Source: an uncultured Acidobacteriota bacterium (GTDB lineage: Bacteria > Acidobacteriota > Terriglobia > Bryobacterales > Bryobacteraceae). Taken from it: DNA of 52,174 nucleotides. Location of the stretch: contig CADECY010000062.1 of NCBI GenBank assembly GCA_902825945.1, forward strand, positions 1 to 52,174. Direction: 5' to 3'. Of this stretch, positions 41,087-49,893 are shown one piece after another (positions within the stretch are counted from its first letter, which is position 1; every line of letters begins with the position of its first letter). The position numbers and the translations under genes are program-made. A model generated the notes under the pieces. The model worked only from the letters and a program-made list of their open reading frames with translations, was not told the DNA's origin and did no database searches.

Positions 41087-42538
41087 TTACCGCGGTTTGG
41101 GCTCTCGCAAACGGATCTCCACGATCTGCCCGTCTCGCGTAAACTCGACCGTCCGAGGATTGCTCCCGACGAAGAGGAATCTTGCCCCCACACTGAGCCA
41201 ATCGGCGCGGACTTCGTACTTGCGGCCAAGCGCCAACCGCAAGCCGGCCCGGTTGGATGACCGCGCGGCGTTGGCGAAGTCCGCGCGTGCCGATCTGGCG
41301 TCGTCCGCAAACGCCCTTGCGCCATCGGTTGCAGGGCTGCCATCAGGCCACAAAACATCCACACGCAACACGCCGAAAGCAAGCGGTTGCGGCAGGCGCA
41401 GGTCCACATCAGCCACAGTTTCATCGGGTCCCAGATTGAAGACCTGTGCGGCACGCATCTCTTGCGTCCCCGGAGCATATACCGGATCGAACGGCATGTA
41501 CTTCGTGGGCGCCCCGTTCATATTGGCGGCTAGTACCACGGGACCAGTGGGCACTCCGTTGATTGTGTATCTTCCATCCGCACCCGTGTCGCTCCACGAA
41601 TCCGCGATGATTCGTACCCGGCCGGACTCGAGCCGGCGGCCCAATTCCACTCGAACGTCGCGTGCGGGACGCCCCTCGGCGTCCAGAACGCGCCCGGATA
41701 TCTTGGCCGTGGTCCTGAAGGAAGGATTGATGACGGCGCAACCTGGGGGACGAACCCGGAGTGCTGTGCCTTCCGCCGGAAATGCCCTTCCCAACGTAGG
41801 ACTGGTAACCTGAAACAGCACCTCTCCGGATGGGATCCCATCGGCCCGAAAGAAGCCTTCGGAATCGGCCCACACATCGCGCCGAAACGCCCCACGCACC
41901 GTGACGGTAACGAGAGCATCCGGAACAGGCGCCGCATCCGCGGCCAAGGTGTGTCCCCGCAGGTTCTGGACGACACGCCCCTCCACCCACCCCAGGGCGT
42001 TCGGATCAGACTTGTCTCGCCGGCGCATCCAGGAGAGATCGGGATCGTCCGGCTTCACCGTCTTCACAGGGTGACAGCCGCCTGCGATGTATACCGGTTC
42101 TGCCTCCCGTCCTTTCCATGCGGCTGGAAGCGTCTTGCCCGGTGCCCCTTGCGGACCGGGGCCAAAGTAGCGCCGCACGCGGGATTGATCCGACGGGCTC
42201 ACCAGGAAGAATAGAATGTCTTGCCCGGACGCGAAACGCGTGTAACAACTCGACTGGCTGCCCGGATCCACGAAGACCTCCGCCCGATCAGGCGGCAGTC
42301 CCTTGAACGCTTCGAGCACCTCGAATCGATACAGAGTGAACTGCGCGAACTTCCCGCTTCCGTCGTCGTTGTGGTCGATCACCCGGCCACGAAATACAAC
42401 CTGGCTGTCGTGATAACGCTCACACGCGCGGACCGGTTCGTAGCTCGTGCACGTGCAGGCGATTAGCGGCGCGCCGATGCTCGCGAGCAGGAAGAATGAC
42501 GTCCGCCACATCGCTTTGGCTTGCGAAAGGTACTTCAT
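41087..42538 (-). CDS. Secreted Cys-rich/carboxypeptidase-regulatory-like protein
   Basis: A 483-residue exported protein. The signal peptide ends at IGAPLIACTC, which could be a lipobox. The next ~100 residues (CTCTSYEPVRACERYHDSQV, VVFRGRVI, SSCYTRFASGQDILFFLV) have the Cys pattern of TIMP/netrin-like (NTR) domains. Two beta-sandwich regulatory domains follow, around residues 185-270 (GWVEGRVVQNL, DALVTVTVRGAF) and 280-400 (ISGRVLDAEGRPARDVRVEL, GRYTINGVPTGPVVLAA). Such proteins are common and uncharacterised in Acidobacteria. It probably binds at the cell surface. Confidence 0.75.
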   Translation of the reverse strand: MKYLSQAKAMWRTSFFLLASIGAPLIACTCTSYEPVRACERYHDSQVVFRGRVIDHNDDGSGKFAQFTLYRFEVLEAFKGLPPDRAEVFVDPGSQSSCYTRFASGQDILFFLVSPSDQSRVRRYFGPGPQGAPGKTLPAAWKGREAEPVYIAGGCHPVKTVKPDDPDLSWMRRRDKSDPNALGWVEGRVVQNLRGHTLAADAAPVPDALVTVTVRGAFRRDVWADSEGFFRADGIPSGEVLFQVTSPTLGRAFPAEGTALRVRPPGCAVINPSFRTTAKISGRVLDAEGRPARDVRVELGRRLESGRVRIIADSWSDTGADGRYTINGVPTGPVVLAANMNGAPTKYMPFDPVYAPGTQEMRAAQVFNLGPDETVADVDLRLPQPLAFGVLRVDVLWPDGSPATDGARAFADDARSARADFANAARSSNRAGLRLALGRKYEVRADWLSVGARFLFVGSNPRTVEFTRDGQIVEIRLREPKPR

Positions 42539-42646
42539 CTTCCAGACGCCAAACGCAGATCGCTGCCGTTTGACGCTTGGAGATTCCGGAGTGCTTTATG
42601 GGTTCCGAACTCGTAGCGAAGTGAGTTGCATGCGTGGCCGCGGCGG

Positions 42647-43585
42647 CTACCGCAGCTTCACCGGCTTCCCGCCCTGCTCCTTGCTCTTCTGTGCCGCATC
42701 CATGAACGCGAAAATCTCGAGCGTCTCTTCATTCGACACCGGCAGTACTCCCGTCTGGAAGAACTTCACCACTTCCCGCAGCATCGGCGGATACCCGGCC
42801 TTCATCTTCGGATGGCTCTGCAGCGTCTTCTTGCCCGCGAACACGATCGCCCCGTAATCGGAGTAGGGCTTGCCCGTGCGGACCGTACCCGTTCGCCCGT
42901 CTTTCCACTTGCCGACAACGACATCGCCATCCGGCGCCGCCGTGCGGCTCACTTCCACGACTCCCGGACCCATCAGCGCGAACAGCATCTCCACCGGGTG
43001 AATCGCGTACCACGACAAATCGAGGTAGTGCGTCTTTTCCTCTGGTCCCGGACCCCACGTGATCACGGCCTTCGCGTCCGGCGACTTCATCGTCGTCGCG
43101 ATCTCGCTCCACCGCAGTGACGAAGCGCTCGTCCACTTCACGCCCGCCTGCTTGGCCAGCCGCGCGATCTCCCGCGTATCCTCGAGCGTCGAAGCCAGCG
43201 GTTTGTCGATGAACACCGGCTTCTTGCCGGCCTTGATCACTTCCTTGAAGTACGGCAGGTGCTTGCGCCCGTCCACTGCTTCGATGAACACTGCGTCCAC
43301 TTTGCCCACCAGCGTCGCGATGTCGGGACAAATCTCGATGCCCCACTTCTCGCTCAGATCCTTCGCGTAATTGTCCACGCGCGACCGGCTCGACTCGATA
43401 TCCGGGCTCCCGCCTTTGAACGCCGCCACCACTTTCACGCCCGGAATGTGATCGGCGCTCGACGGGTCGTTGAACGTCTTCGTGAACGCGATCACGTGCG
43501 ATGTGTCGGTGCCGACGAGACCGACTTTCAAATCCGCGGCGGAAAGCGCGCCCGCGAACGCGAGCGCAATCAAGGAATGCTTCAT
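42647..43585 (-). CDS. Exported Gfo/Idh/MocA-family oxidoreductase
   Basis: A 312-residue protein with a Sec signal peptide (MKHSLIALAFAGALSAAD) and a Rossmann start, LKVGLVGTDTSHVIAF. This is the variant seen in secreted Gfo/Idh/MocA proteins rather than GxGxxG. DAVFIEAVDGRKHLPYF and KPVFIDKPLAST follow (the family's EKP is DKP here), and HPVEMLFALMG aligns with the catalytic region. It would act periplasmically with a tightly bound NAD(P), if it is active. ATG 43585 is preferred over ATG 43594, because a TACAAT box ends 7 nt upstream of 43585 and overlaps 43594. Confidence 0.85.
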   Translation of the reverse strand: MKHSLIALAFAGALSAADLKVGLVGTDTSHVIAFTKTFNDPSSADHIPGVKVVAAFKGGSPDIESSRSRVDNYAKDLSEKWGIEICPDIATLVGKVDAVFIEAVDGRKHLPYFKEVIKAGKKPVFIDKPLASTLEDTREIARLAKQAGVKWTSASSLRWSEIATTMKSPDAKAVITWGPGPEEKTHYLDLSWYAIHPVEMLFALMGPGVVEVSRTAAPDGDVVVGKWKDGRTGTVRTGKPYSDYGAIVFAGKKTLQSHPKMKAGYPPMLREVVKFFQTGVLPVSNEETLEIFAFMDAAQKSKEQGGKPVKLR

Positions 43586-43592
43586 GAGCCGC

Positions 43593-43602
43593 ATTGTACA
43601 CT
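43593..43602. promoter_or_regulatory. Overlapping divergent -10 boxes, oxidoreductase / recG
   Basis: TACAAT (minus, 43598-43593) and TACACT (plus, 43597-43602) share two base pairs. Each ends 7-10 nt before its gene's start (43585 and 43613). The two promoters would be mutually exclusive. Confidence 0.4.
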
Positions 43603-43612
43603 AATCTTTCCG

Positions 43613-45712
43613 GTGGACACGCAGACTCCGTTGATGTACGTGAAGGGTGTCGGACCTGCGCGCGCGCAGGTTTTCGAGTCCAAGGGCTTGCGCACCGCCG
43701 AGGATATCCTCGGCTACGCGCCCTTTCGTTACGAAGACCGCTCCAACGTCAAGACCATCAAATCCCTCGCGCCCGGCGAGATGGCCACCGTCCTCGCCCG
43801 CGTCCACTCGGCGCGCCCGTCGAAAATCGCGCAACGGATGGCACTGTTCGAAGTCTTTTTCACCGATTCGGCCGGCTACAAACTGACCGGAAAATGGTTT
43901 CACGGCGGATACCTCGCCAACGTATTCGTGCCCGGAATGCAGGTGGCCCTGTTCGGCAAGGTAGAGGTCGACAACTACTCCGGCGGCGTGCAGATGATGC
44001 ATCCCGAGTACGAGGTGATCCCGGAAGACGAAGAGCAGGAAACCGCGCTCCACACGGGCCGCATCGTTCCCGTCTACGAAGGCGGCAGCGGCCGCGTGGT
44101 CACGCCCCGCATCGTGCGGTCGATCATCAACCGTGTCCTCGCCGAAATGGCGCCGATCGACGATTCGCTCCCCGCCGCCATCCGCGAACGCCTGAAACTG
44201 ACCGATTACTGGCGCAGCATCCAGGCGCTCCACTTCCCGGAACCCGGAACGGACCTGCGTACCCTCAACGCCTTCCGCTCCCCCGCCCACTGGCGCCTGA
44301 TCTTCGAGGAGTTCTTCTGGCTCGAGTGCGGACTCGCCCTCAAGCGCATCGAGGCCCGCAAAGAGCGCGGCATCCAGTTCGAGCTCACGGATAACGTCCG
44401 CGAAAAGATCAAGGCGATGCTGCCATTCAAGCCCACCTCGGCGCAAAAGCGGGTGCTCGCCGAAATCGCGAAAGACATGGCTTCGCCCTATCCGATGCAC
44501 CGCCTGCTGCAAGGCGATGTCGGCAGCGGCAAGACGCTCGTCGCCGCCGAAGCCGCGATCATCGCGATGGAAAACGGATATCAGGCCGCCCTGCTTGCGC
44601 CCACTGAAATCCTCGCCCAGCAGCACTACTTCACCATCCGGCGCCTGTTCGAAAAGATCGGATACCTCACGGTGATGCTCACCGGTTCGTCCACCGCGCG
44701 GGAAAAGCAGCACGCCAAGAAGCTGATCGCGGGCGGCATGGTCCCGATGATCGTTGGCACGCACGCGCTGCTCGAAGAGGATGTCGAATTTGCCAAACTC
44801 GGACTCGTGATCATCGATGAGCAGCACCGCTTCGGTGTCATGCAGCGTCTTCGCCTGCGCGAAAAGGGCGCCATGCCCGACGTGCTGGTGATGACGGCCA
44901 CGCCCATCCCGCGCACCCTCGCGCTCACGGCGTACGGCGATCTCGATACCTCGATCATTGACGAACTCCCCCCAGGACGAAAGCCCATCAAGACCAACAA
45001 CATCATGGAGCAGGCTGCCGATTCCGTCTGGGAATTCGTGCGCGCCCAAATTACCGAAGGCCGCCAGGCATACGTCGTCTGCCCCGTGATCGAAGAGTCC
45101 GAGACGCAGACCATGAAGGCCGCCGAGAAGGAGTACGAGCATCTCCGCGCGCAAGTCTTCCCTAATCTCTCGGTCGGCTTGCTGCACGGGCGCCTCAAGC
45201 CGGACGAGAAGGAGGCGGTGATGGCGCGCTTCCAGTCGGGCGAAATCCAGATCCTGGTCTCGACCACCGTGATCGAAGTCGGCGTCGACGTCGCCAACGC
45301 CACCGTGATGGTGATCCAGCAGGCCGAGCGGTTCGGCCTCGCGCAGCTCCATCAGTTGCGCGGGCGCGTCGGCCGAGGCGCGCACGAAAGCTATTGCGTT
45401 CTCGTGACGGGCAAGTTGAGCGATCAGGGCCGCGAGCGCATCCGCACCATGACCGAATCGAACGACGGCTTCTACATCGCCGAGATGGACCTGAAGCTTC
45501 GAGGCCCGGGCGAGTTCTTCGGCACCAAACAATCCGGCATGCCCGCCCTCCGCATCGCCAACATCATCCGAGACCGTGAGATCCTCGAAGTAGCGCGGTC
45601 CGAGGCATGGAGCTTCGTCGAGAATCCGCCATCCGAGGCTGAACTGAATTCGATCTTGAACTATCTGGCCGAGCACTGGCAGCGGCGATACGGATTGGTG
45701 CAGGTCGCATGA
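43613..45712 (+). CDS. recG: ATP-dependent DNA helicase RecG
   Basis: A 699-residue RecG, the branch-migration helicase that remodels stalled forks and recombination intermediates. It has an N-terminal wedge with KGVGPARAQVFESKGL (HhH-like) and an OB region. The SF2 core follows: TSAQKRVLAEI, Walker A GDVGSGKT (301-308), DEQHRFGV (402-409), MTATPIPRTLALT, GLLHGRLKPDEK, TTVIEVGVDVANA and QLHQLRGRVGRG. A C-terminal LRGPGEFFGTKQSG is specific to RecG. GTG 43613 is taken as the start; ATG 43634 is an alternative that would trim seven residues. It overlaps rsmD by ATGA. Confidence 0.95.
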   Translation: MDTQTPLMYVKGVGPARAQVFESKGLRTAEDILGYAPFRYEDRSNVKTIKSLAPGEMATVLARVHSARPSKIAQRMALFEVFFTDSAGYKLTGKWFHGGYLANVFVPGMQVALFGKVEVDNYSGGVQMMHPEYEVIPEDEEQETALHTGRIVPVYEGGSGRVVTPRIVRSIINRVLAEMAPIDDSLPAAIRERLKLTDYWRSIQALHFPEPGTDLRTLNAFRSPAHWRLIFEEFFWLECGLALKRIEARKERGIQFELTDNVREKIKAMLPFKPTSAQKRVLAEIAKDMASPYPMHRLLQGDVGSGKTLVAAEAAIIAMENGYQAALLAPTEILAQQHYFTIRRLFEKIGYLTVMLTGSSTAREKQHAKKLIAGGMVPMIVGTHALLEEDVEFAKLGLVIIDEQHRFGVMQRLRLREKGAMPDVLVMTATPIPRTLALTAYGDLDTSIIDELPPGRKPIKTNNIMEQAADSVWEFVRAQITEGRQAYVVCPVIEESETQTMKAAEKEYEHLRAQVFPNLSVGLLHGRLKPDEKEAVMARFQSGEIQILVSTTVIEVGVDVANATVMVIQQAERFGLAQLHQLRGRVGRGAHESYCVLVTGKLSDQGRERIRTMTESNDGFYIAEMDLKLRGPGEFFGTKQSGMPALRIANIIRDREILEVARSEAWSFVENPPSEAELNSILNYLAEHWQRRYGLVQVA

Positions 45713-46245
45713 TCCGCGTCATTGGCGGGGAGTTTCGCCGGCGCTTGCTGAAGACGCCGGAAGGGCAGGGCACCCGCCCCATGCCAGACCGTTTGCGCGA
45801 ATCGCTCTTCAATATCCTCGCGCCCAGAATCGAGGGTGCGGTGGTGGTGGATGCCTACGCCGGGTCGGGAGCGGTCGGCATCGAAGCGCTCAGCCGGGGT
45901 GCGTCGCGTGCGATTTTCATCGAGAAGAACCGGCTGGCCGCGCGCGTGATTCACGACAATCTGAAAGCGCTCGGCATCGAGAGCCGCGGAGTGGTGATTC
46001 AGGCTGCGGTGGCGGCGCAGATCGAAAAGCTCCGGTGCGACATTCTGTTCTTCGATCCGCCCTATCCGCTCACCGACGAGTATGATCGCGTCTTGTCCAC
46101 GCTCGATCCGCCGCCGGCGCTGGTGATCGCGCAGCACTCCATTCGCCAGCCCATGCCCGATTCTTATCCGAGCATGCGGCGCGTTCGCCAGGTGCGGCAG
46201 GGCGATAACGTGCTCAGTTTCTACGAACCTGTTGACGTGGCATAA
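45709..46245 (+). CDS. rsmD: 16S rRNA (guanine-966-N2)-methyltransferase
   Basis: A 178-residue RsmD. It starts MIRVIGGEFRRRLLKTPEG, with RPMPDRLRESLFNIL. The SAM site is VVDAYAGSGAVGIEALSRGA, and the catalytic motif FFDPPY is at residues 115-119. It methylates G966 of 16S rRNA during 30S assembly. ATGA overlap couples it to recG, a recurrent arrangement in bacteria. Confidence 0.95.
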   Translation: MIRVIGGEFRRRLLKTPEGQGTRPMPDRLRESLFNILAPRIEGAVVVDAYAGSGAVGIEALSRGASRAIFIEKNRLAARVIHDNLKALGIESRGVVIQAAVAAQIEKLRCDILFFDPPYPLTDEYDRVLSTLDPPPALVIAQHSIRQPMPDSYPSMRRVRQVRQGDNVLSFYEPVDVA

Positions 46246-46263
46246 TGCGGAATCACCTCCGCC

Positions 46264-46941
46264 ATGCTCAGCCCTGAACAACTCGCCGAACTCCGGCGAA
46301 TCCCATCGCCCACCATCGCCAACGCGATCGAGACATTCCATGTTCGCCCCCGCCTCGAAGGCTACACCTCGTCGAACGTCCTGTGCCTGTTTCCAGAGAT
46401 GGGCCCGATGGTTGGATACGCGCACACCGTGTCCATCCTCACCAATCAACCCGCGCCCGCGCGCCGTCACGTCAACCGCCGCGACTATTGGGAATCGATT
46501 CGCCATCAACCCGGACCACTCATCACCGTGGTCCAGGATCTGAGCGAAGAATCCGGCGGCGCCTACTGGGGCGAGGTCAACTCGAACATCCACAAGAAGC
46601 TCGGCAGCATCGGCGTGCTCACCAACGGCTCCGTGCGCGACCTCGACGAAGTGAAGCAACTCGGCTTCCACTTCTTCGCCGGGAGTGTTCACGTCTCGCA
46701 CGGCTACGCTCACCTCGAAGACTTCAATCGTCCCGTGCGCATCTTCGGCATGACCGTCCACCCGGGCGACCTTATTCATGCCGACAAGCACGGTGCCGTC
46801 ATCATCCCCAAGGAAATCGCTGCTGAAGTCGCCGCCGCTTCGCGAAAGGTAGACGAGGCCGAACGCCCCATGATCGCTCTCTGCCGCGCCGAAACGCTCG
46901 ACCTCGACGCGCTCGACAAACTGATCTCACCGGACTACTGA
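46264..46941 (+). CDS. RraA-like / HMG-aldolase-family protein
   Basis: A 225-residue member of the RraA/4-hydroxy-4-methyl-2-oxoglutarate aldolase family. It has PSPTIANAIETF, GYAHTVSIL, GAYWGEVNSNIHKKLGSIGV, the substrate/metal loop TNGSVRDLDEV (R-D pair) and PGDLIHADKHGAVIIP. The family contains both aldolases/decarboxylases and RNase E regulators. The intact R-D loop makes a catalytic role likely, but the substrate cannot be named. No Shine-Dalgarno is visible. It is followed after 1 bp by the metallo-beta-lactamase-fold gene. Confidence 0.87.
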   Translation: MLSPEQLAELRRIPSPTIANAIETFHVRPRLEGYTSSNVLCLFPEMGPMVGYAHTVSILTNQPAPARRHVNRRDYWESIRHQPGPLITVVQDLSEESGGAYWGEVNSNIHKKLGSIGVLTNGSVRDLDEVKQLGFHFFAGSVHVSHGYAHLEDFNRPVRIFGMTVHPGDLIHADKHGAVIIPKEIAAEVAAASRKVDEAERPMIALCRAETLDLDALDKLISPDY

Positions 46942-46942
46942 G

Positions 46943-47911
46943 ATGCGCACCCGCCTCTGGACCGCCCTCGCCTTCGCCTGTCTACTCGCCGCCGCCTTCG
47001 CCGCGGTTCCGCCCGGCAAGCTCGAAACCCTCGAGCCGGTGCTGCCCGGCGTCTGGTTCCGCATGGGCGACCTCGATCAATACGGACACTGCAACAACAT
47101 CGTGATCGAGATGAAGGACGGGCTCCTCGTGGTCGATGCGAACTATCCGAGCGGCGCCAAGGCGCTCATGGCGGACATCCGAAAGGTCTCGAACAAGCCC
47201 GTGAAATGGGTCTTCGACACCCATCATCACGGCGACCATGCCTACGGAAATCCGCTCTGGACCAAAGCCGGCGCCACCACCTTCGCCTTCAAAGGCGTGG
47301 CCGAAGAGATGAAGCGTTATGAGCCGGCCCGTTGGCGCTCGGACGCGAAGAATCGCAAGGATGTCGGCGAACTCGGGCTCTCGACCGCCGAGCCGCCCCA
47401 GCAGACCTTCGACAAGAATCCCTACGTGATCGAGGACGAGACACGCCGCGTCGAGTTTTATCACTTCGGCTGGGCGCACACTCGCGGCGACGGCTTCGCC
47501 TATCTGCCGAAGGAGCAGGCCATCTGCACGGGCGACGCCGTCACCAACGGACCGTACAACGGCTACGGGGATGGCAATGCCGCCAACTGGCCGAAGGTCG
47601 TCAAGCGCGCCATGGGACTGAAGGTGAAACACGTGCTCCCCCCGCACGGTCCGGCCGGTGGACGCGAAATCCTCGAAGGCGAGTACCGCTTCACGAGCGA
47701 AATCTACCAGACCATCCGCAAGCAGATTCGCGCCGGAAAGAAGCTCGAGGATCTGGTCGAGATGAAGAACGGCAGCCCCGTCAAGGGCAAGTTGCAGCTC
47801 TCGGCCGGCGTCCAGCATTGGGTCGGCTCTTTCTATCCGGGCCAGATCAAGGACATCTACGAAGAGATCACCCAGGGGAAACCGCATGGCGAAATTTCGG
47901 GCGGCAAGTAA
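46943..47911 (+). CDS. Secreted metallo-beta-lactamase-fold hydrolase
   Basis: A 322-residue exported MBL-fold protein (FACLLAAAFAAVP signal). The zinc motif is FDTHHHGDHAYGNP (His94, His96, Asp98, His99), with YHFGWAHTRGDGFAYLP, ICTGDAVTNGP (bridging Asp) and LPPHGPAGG supplying the later ligands. The C-terminal ~60 residues are helical. It resembles subclass B3-like or SoxH-type MBL proteins rather than a known lactamase, and the substrate is unknown. Its last 26 bp overlap the CBM9-like gene. Confidence 0.9.
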   Translation: MRTRLWTALAFACLLAAAFAAVPPGKLETLEPVLPGVWFRMGDLDQYGHCNNIVIEMKDGLLVVDANYPSGAKALMADIRKVSNKPVKWVFDTHHHGDHAYGNPLWTKAGATTFAFKGVAEEMKRYEPARWRSDAKNRKDVGELGLSTAEPPQQTFDKNPYVIEDETRRVEFYHFGWAHTRGDGFAYLPKEQAICTGDAVTNGPYNGYGDGNAANWPKVVKRAMGLKVKHVLPPHGPAGGREILEGEYRFTSEIYQTIRKQIRAGKKLEDLVEMKNGSPVKGKLQLSAGVQHWVGSFYPGQIKDIYEEITQGKPHGEISGGK

Positions 47912-48707
47912 ACTCCTGCTCGGCGCCGCGCTCCTGTTCGCGGGCGCTAAAGACGACCCGTGGCACTACGAGATCCGCGTCCCGAAACTCACGACCGCGC
48001 CCAGGATCGACGGCGACCTCGCCGAATGGAAACATCGCGCCTTCAGCGACGGAGTCTGGGATATCGCCCGCCTGCGCAACTCGCCCTGGTTCGATCCGCG
48101 CGTGAATCGCCTCACCGATCACGGCAACGAACCCGCGCCTGAAGATGACCTCTCCGCGCGTTACTACACCGCCTGGGACGATCGATATCTCTATCTCGGA
48201 GCCGAAGTCCGCGATAACGTGAATGACGTGTCGGACCCGCAACACGAGCCCAAGCGCTGGTATTTCAAGGATGCGATCTGCTGGTTCATCGAAGCCCCTC
48301 GCGAACCCGTTGCCAAGAAATTCGGTCAAGGCGACAACGCCTTCTGCTTTGTGATCGACACCAAGCGGCCGCCCTACGCCGCCTGGTGGCGCCACGGTGC
48401 GCCGGGCAAGACGTATGTCGAAGAGCCGCTCACCGCGGCCGATTACGCAATCCGCATGACCGGCCACAACGCCGATTTCGTTCTCGAAGCCCGAGTCCCG
48501 ATGGCCGGCACCTTCGGCAAGAGCGATCCCCGCTGGACCGCCCCCAAGACCGGCGACGTCTACTCGCTCGAAATCGTCCACACCGACCCCGACGGCGGCG
48601 ACTACGGCGGCCACTTCATCATCTACGGCAAAGGCGATGATGATTCCACTTGGTCGCCGATGACCCTGACTGGTCCGATCGAGGGTCCGGAGCGGAAACC
48701 GAAGTAG
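47886..48707 (+). CDS. Secreted CBM9-like carbohydrate-binding protein
   Basis: A 273-residue protein with a short leader (LLLGAALLFAGAKDD) and a CBM9/DOMON-type beta-sandwich: APRIDGDLAEWKHRAF, YYTAWDDRYLYLGAEVRDN, WYFKDAICWFIEAP, DYAIRMTGHNADFVLEARVP and YSLEIVHTDPDGG. Such modules bind reducing-end sugars. No catalytic domain is attached. An AGGGG site precedes ATG 47886, inside the preceding gene. Confidence 0.82.
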   Translation: MAKFRAASKLLLGAALLFAGAKDDPWHYEIRVPKLTTAPRIDGDLAEWKHRAFSDGVWDIARLRNSPWFDPRVNRLTDHGNEPAPEDDLSARYYTAWDDRYLYLGAEVRDNVNDVSDPQHEPKRWYFKDAICWFIEAPREPVAKKFGQGDNAFCFVIDTKRPPYAAWWRHGAPGKTYVEEPLTAADYAIRMTGHNADFVLEARVPMAGTFGKSDPRWTAPKTGDVYSLEIVHTDPDGGDYGGHFIIYGKGDDDSTWSPMTLTGPIEGPERKPK

Positions 48708-48855
48708 CCGCGTCTCGGGTGAGTGTGGCGCAATCTGGAACGGAGCTTCGACCGCTACTAATCGGATCGATAGATCTCCGATGCCTTGAAATCCCCGAAT
48801 CCTCCCCTTCAGCCAGATCCACAATTCTCTTCACGCTGAACCAAACCGCGACGCC

Positions 48856-49893
48856 TCAGCGGAACTGCCCAGCACAGCGGAATCCGACAGCATTGGAGCG
48901 TTCAATGGGACCAGCGTCACGGTAGGAGATTCGGAGGAATTTCGGAAACAGGAAGTTCCATGAGCCACCGCGAACGACGCGAAGTCCCTCCATCGCTGGG
49001 CCCATAGGATCCACCGCCGTTCGCCCTGCTTTTTCAGAGTAATAGGAGGGACTGAAAGGGTCGCTGGTCCACTCTCGGACATTGCCGACCATGTCGTAGA
49101 GGCCCCACGCGTTCGGCTTCTTGTTGGCCACTGGCAGTGTCCCTTCCGATGTCGAACGTTTGTACGATGCAATTTCGTCGAGACTACCGTACAAGGCTGC
49201 GACGAATCCCGCACGTCCCGCGTACTCCCACTGAGCTTCCGTCGGCAATCGCATACCCGCCTTCCCACAATACTCCTGGCCGTCGCCCCAAGTGACGTAC
49301 TCAACCGGCCGATCCGGCCCCTTGAATATGCTCGGGTTTATCCCCATAAGCCTCTCGTAGGCTGCCTGCGTAACCTCGGTCTGGCCCATCCAGAAGCCCT
49401 GCGTGATTCGTACCGTGTGCGCCGGCGGCTCTTGTGGATCGCATTCCGAATCGCCATCCGAACAGCCCATGCGAAACTCCCCGGGCGAGACAAACACATA
49501 TCTCAGTCCGTCCCGTCTGTTGACTTGTACGCGACCAGTCTCCGATTTCGACAATTCCGCAATCCGATTTCGCAGTTCGGCGATTGTTTCGAGCTGTAAA
49601 TTCGCGCGGGATCGCAGTATCTCATCGACACTCTGGATCAGCTCGCGCCACTTCATTGCGACGAAGAGCAGCCCCGACACGGTCAAAACAAGACCTGCTA
49701 CCAGCCAGCGCAGCCGCTTGCCCTCCCGGCGTGAAGAGATCAGTGCTAGCTCGCGCGCGGCCGCCACTTGCGCCCGTGCGTCCTCGATCTGTTGTCGGCG
49801 GGCTCTTTCCTCATCCGCGGCGCGATGCACGGACGCCCGGCTGTCCTCCAGGAAGCGCATCGCATCGTCGAAGGCCGGGTTCGGAGGAGACAT
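48856..49893 (-). CDS. TM-anchored formylglycine-enzyme-like (SUMF1/EgtB) protein, probably a detached C-terminal part
   Basis: A 345-residue open frame. Residues ~1-60 are a charged coiled coil (AFDDAMRFLEDSRASVHRAA, DEERARRQQIEDARAQVAAA) that looks like the end of an nSTAND helical domain. A membrane helix (WLVAGLVLTVSGLLFVAM, ~63-80) and a second helix follow. The SUMF1/FGE-sulfatase domain is at ~125-345: VFVSPGEFRMGCSDGDSECD, MGQTEVTQAAYERLM, LPTEAQWEYAGRAG, YDMVGNVREWTSDP, VVRGGSWNF and VGFRCAG. Sulfatase-activating Cys pairs are not evident, so it is more likely a binding or effector module. It follows the broken nSTAND gene and was probably fused to it. Confidence 0.7.
   Translation of the reverse strand: MSPPNPAFDDAMRFLEDSRASVHRAADEERARRQQIEDARAQVAAARELALISSRREGKRLRWLVAGLVLTVSGLLFVAMKWRELIQSVDEILRSRANLQLETIAELRNRIAELSKSETGRVQVNRRDGLRYVFVSPGEFRMGCSDGDSECDPQEPPAHTVRITQGFWMGQTEVTQAAYERLMGINPSIFKGPDRPVEYVTWGDGQEYCGKAGMRLPTEAQWEYAGRAGFVAALYGSLDEIASYKRSTSEGTLPVANKKPNAWGLYDMVGNVREWTSDPFSPSYYSEKAGRTAVDPMGPAMEGLRVVRGGSWNFLFPKFLRISYRDAGPIERSNAVGFRCAGQFR

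Noticed and set aside
46251..46263. CACCTCC just before the RraA-like ATG
   Set aside because: This is the anti-Shine-Dalgarno sequence itself, not a ribosome binding site; probably chance.
45661..46791. Long minus-strand open frame opposite rsmD and the RraA-like gene
   Set aside because: Both plus-strand genes have full family motifs; the reverse reading is His/Arg/Val-rich noise.
48761..48782. ATCGGA/TCCGAT inverted repeat between convergent genes
   Set aside because: Six-base stem with a 10-nt loop and no T tract; too weak to call a terminator.
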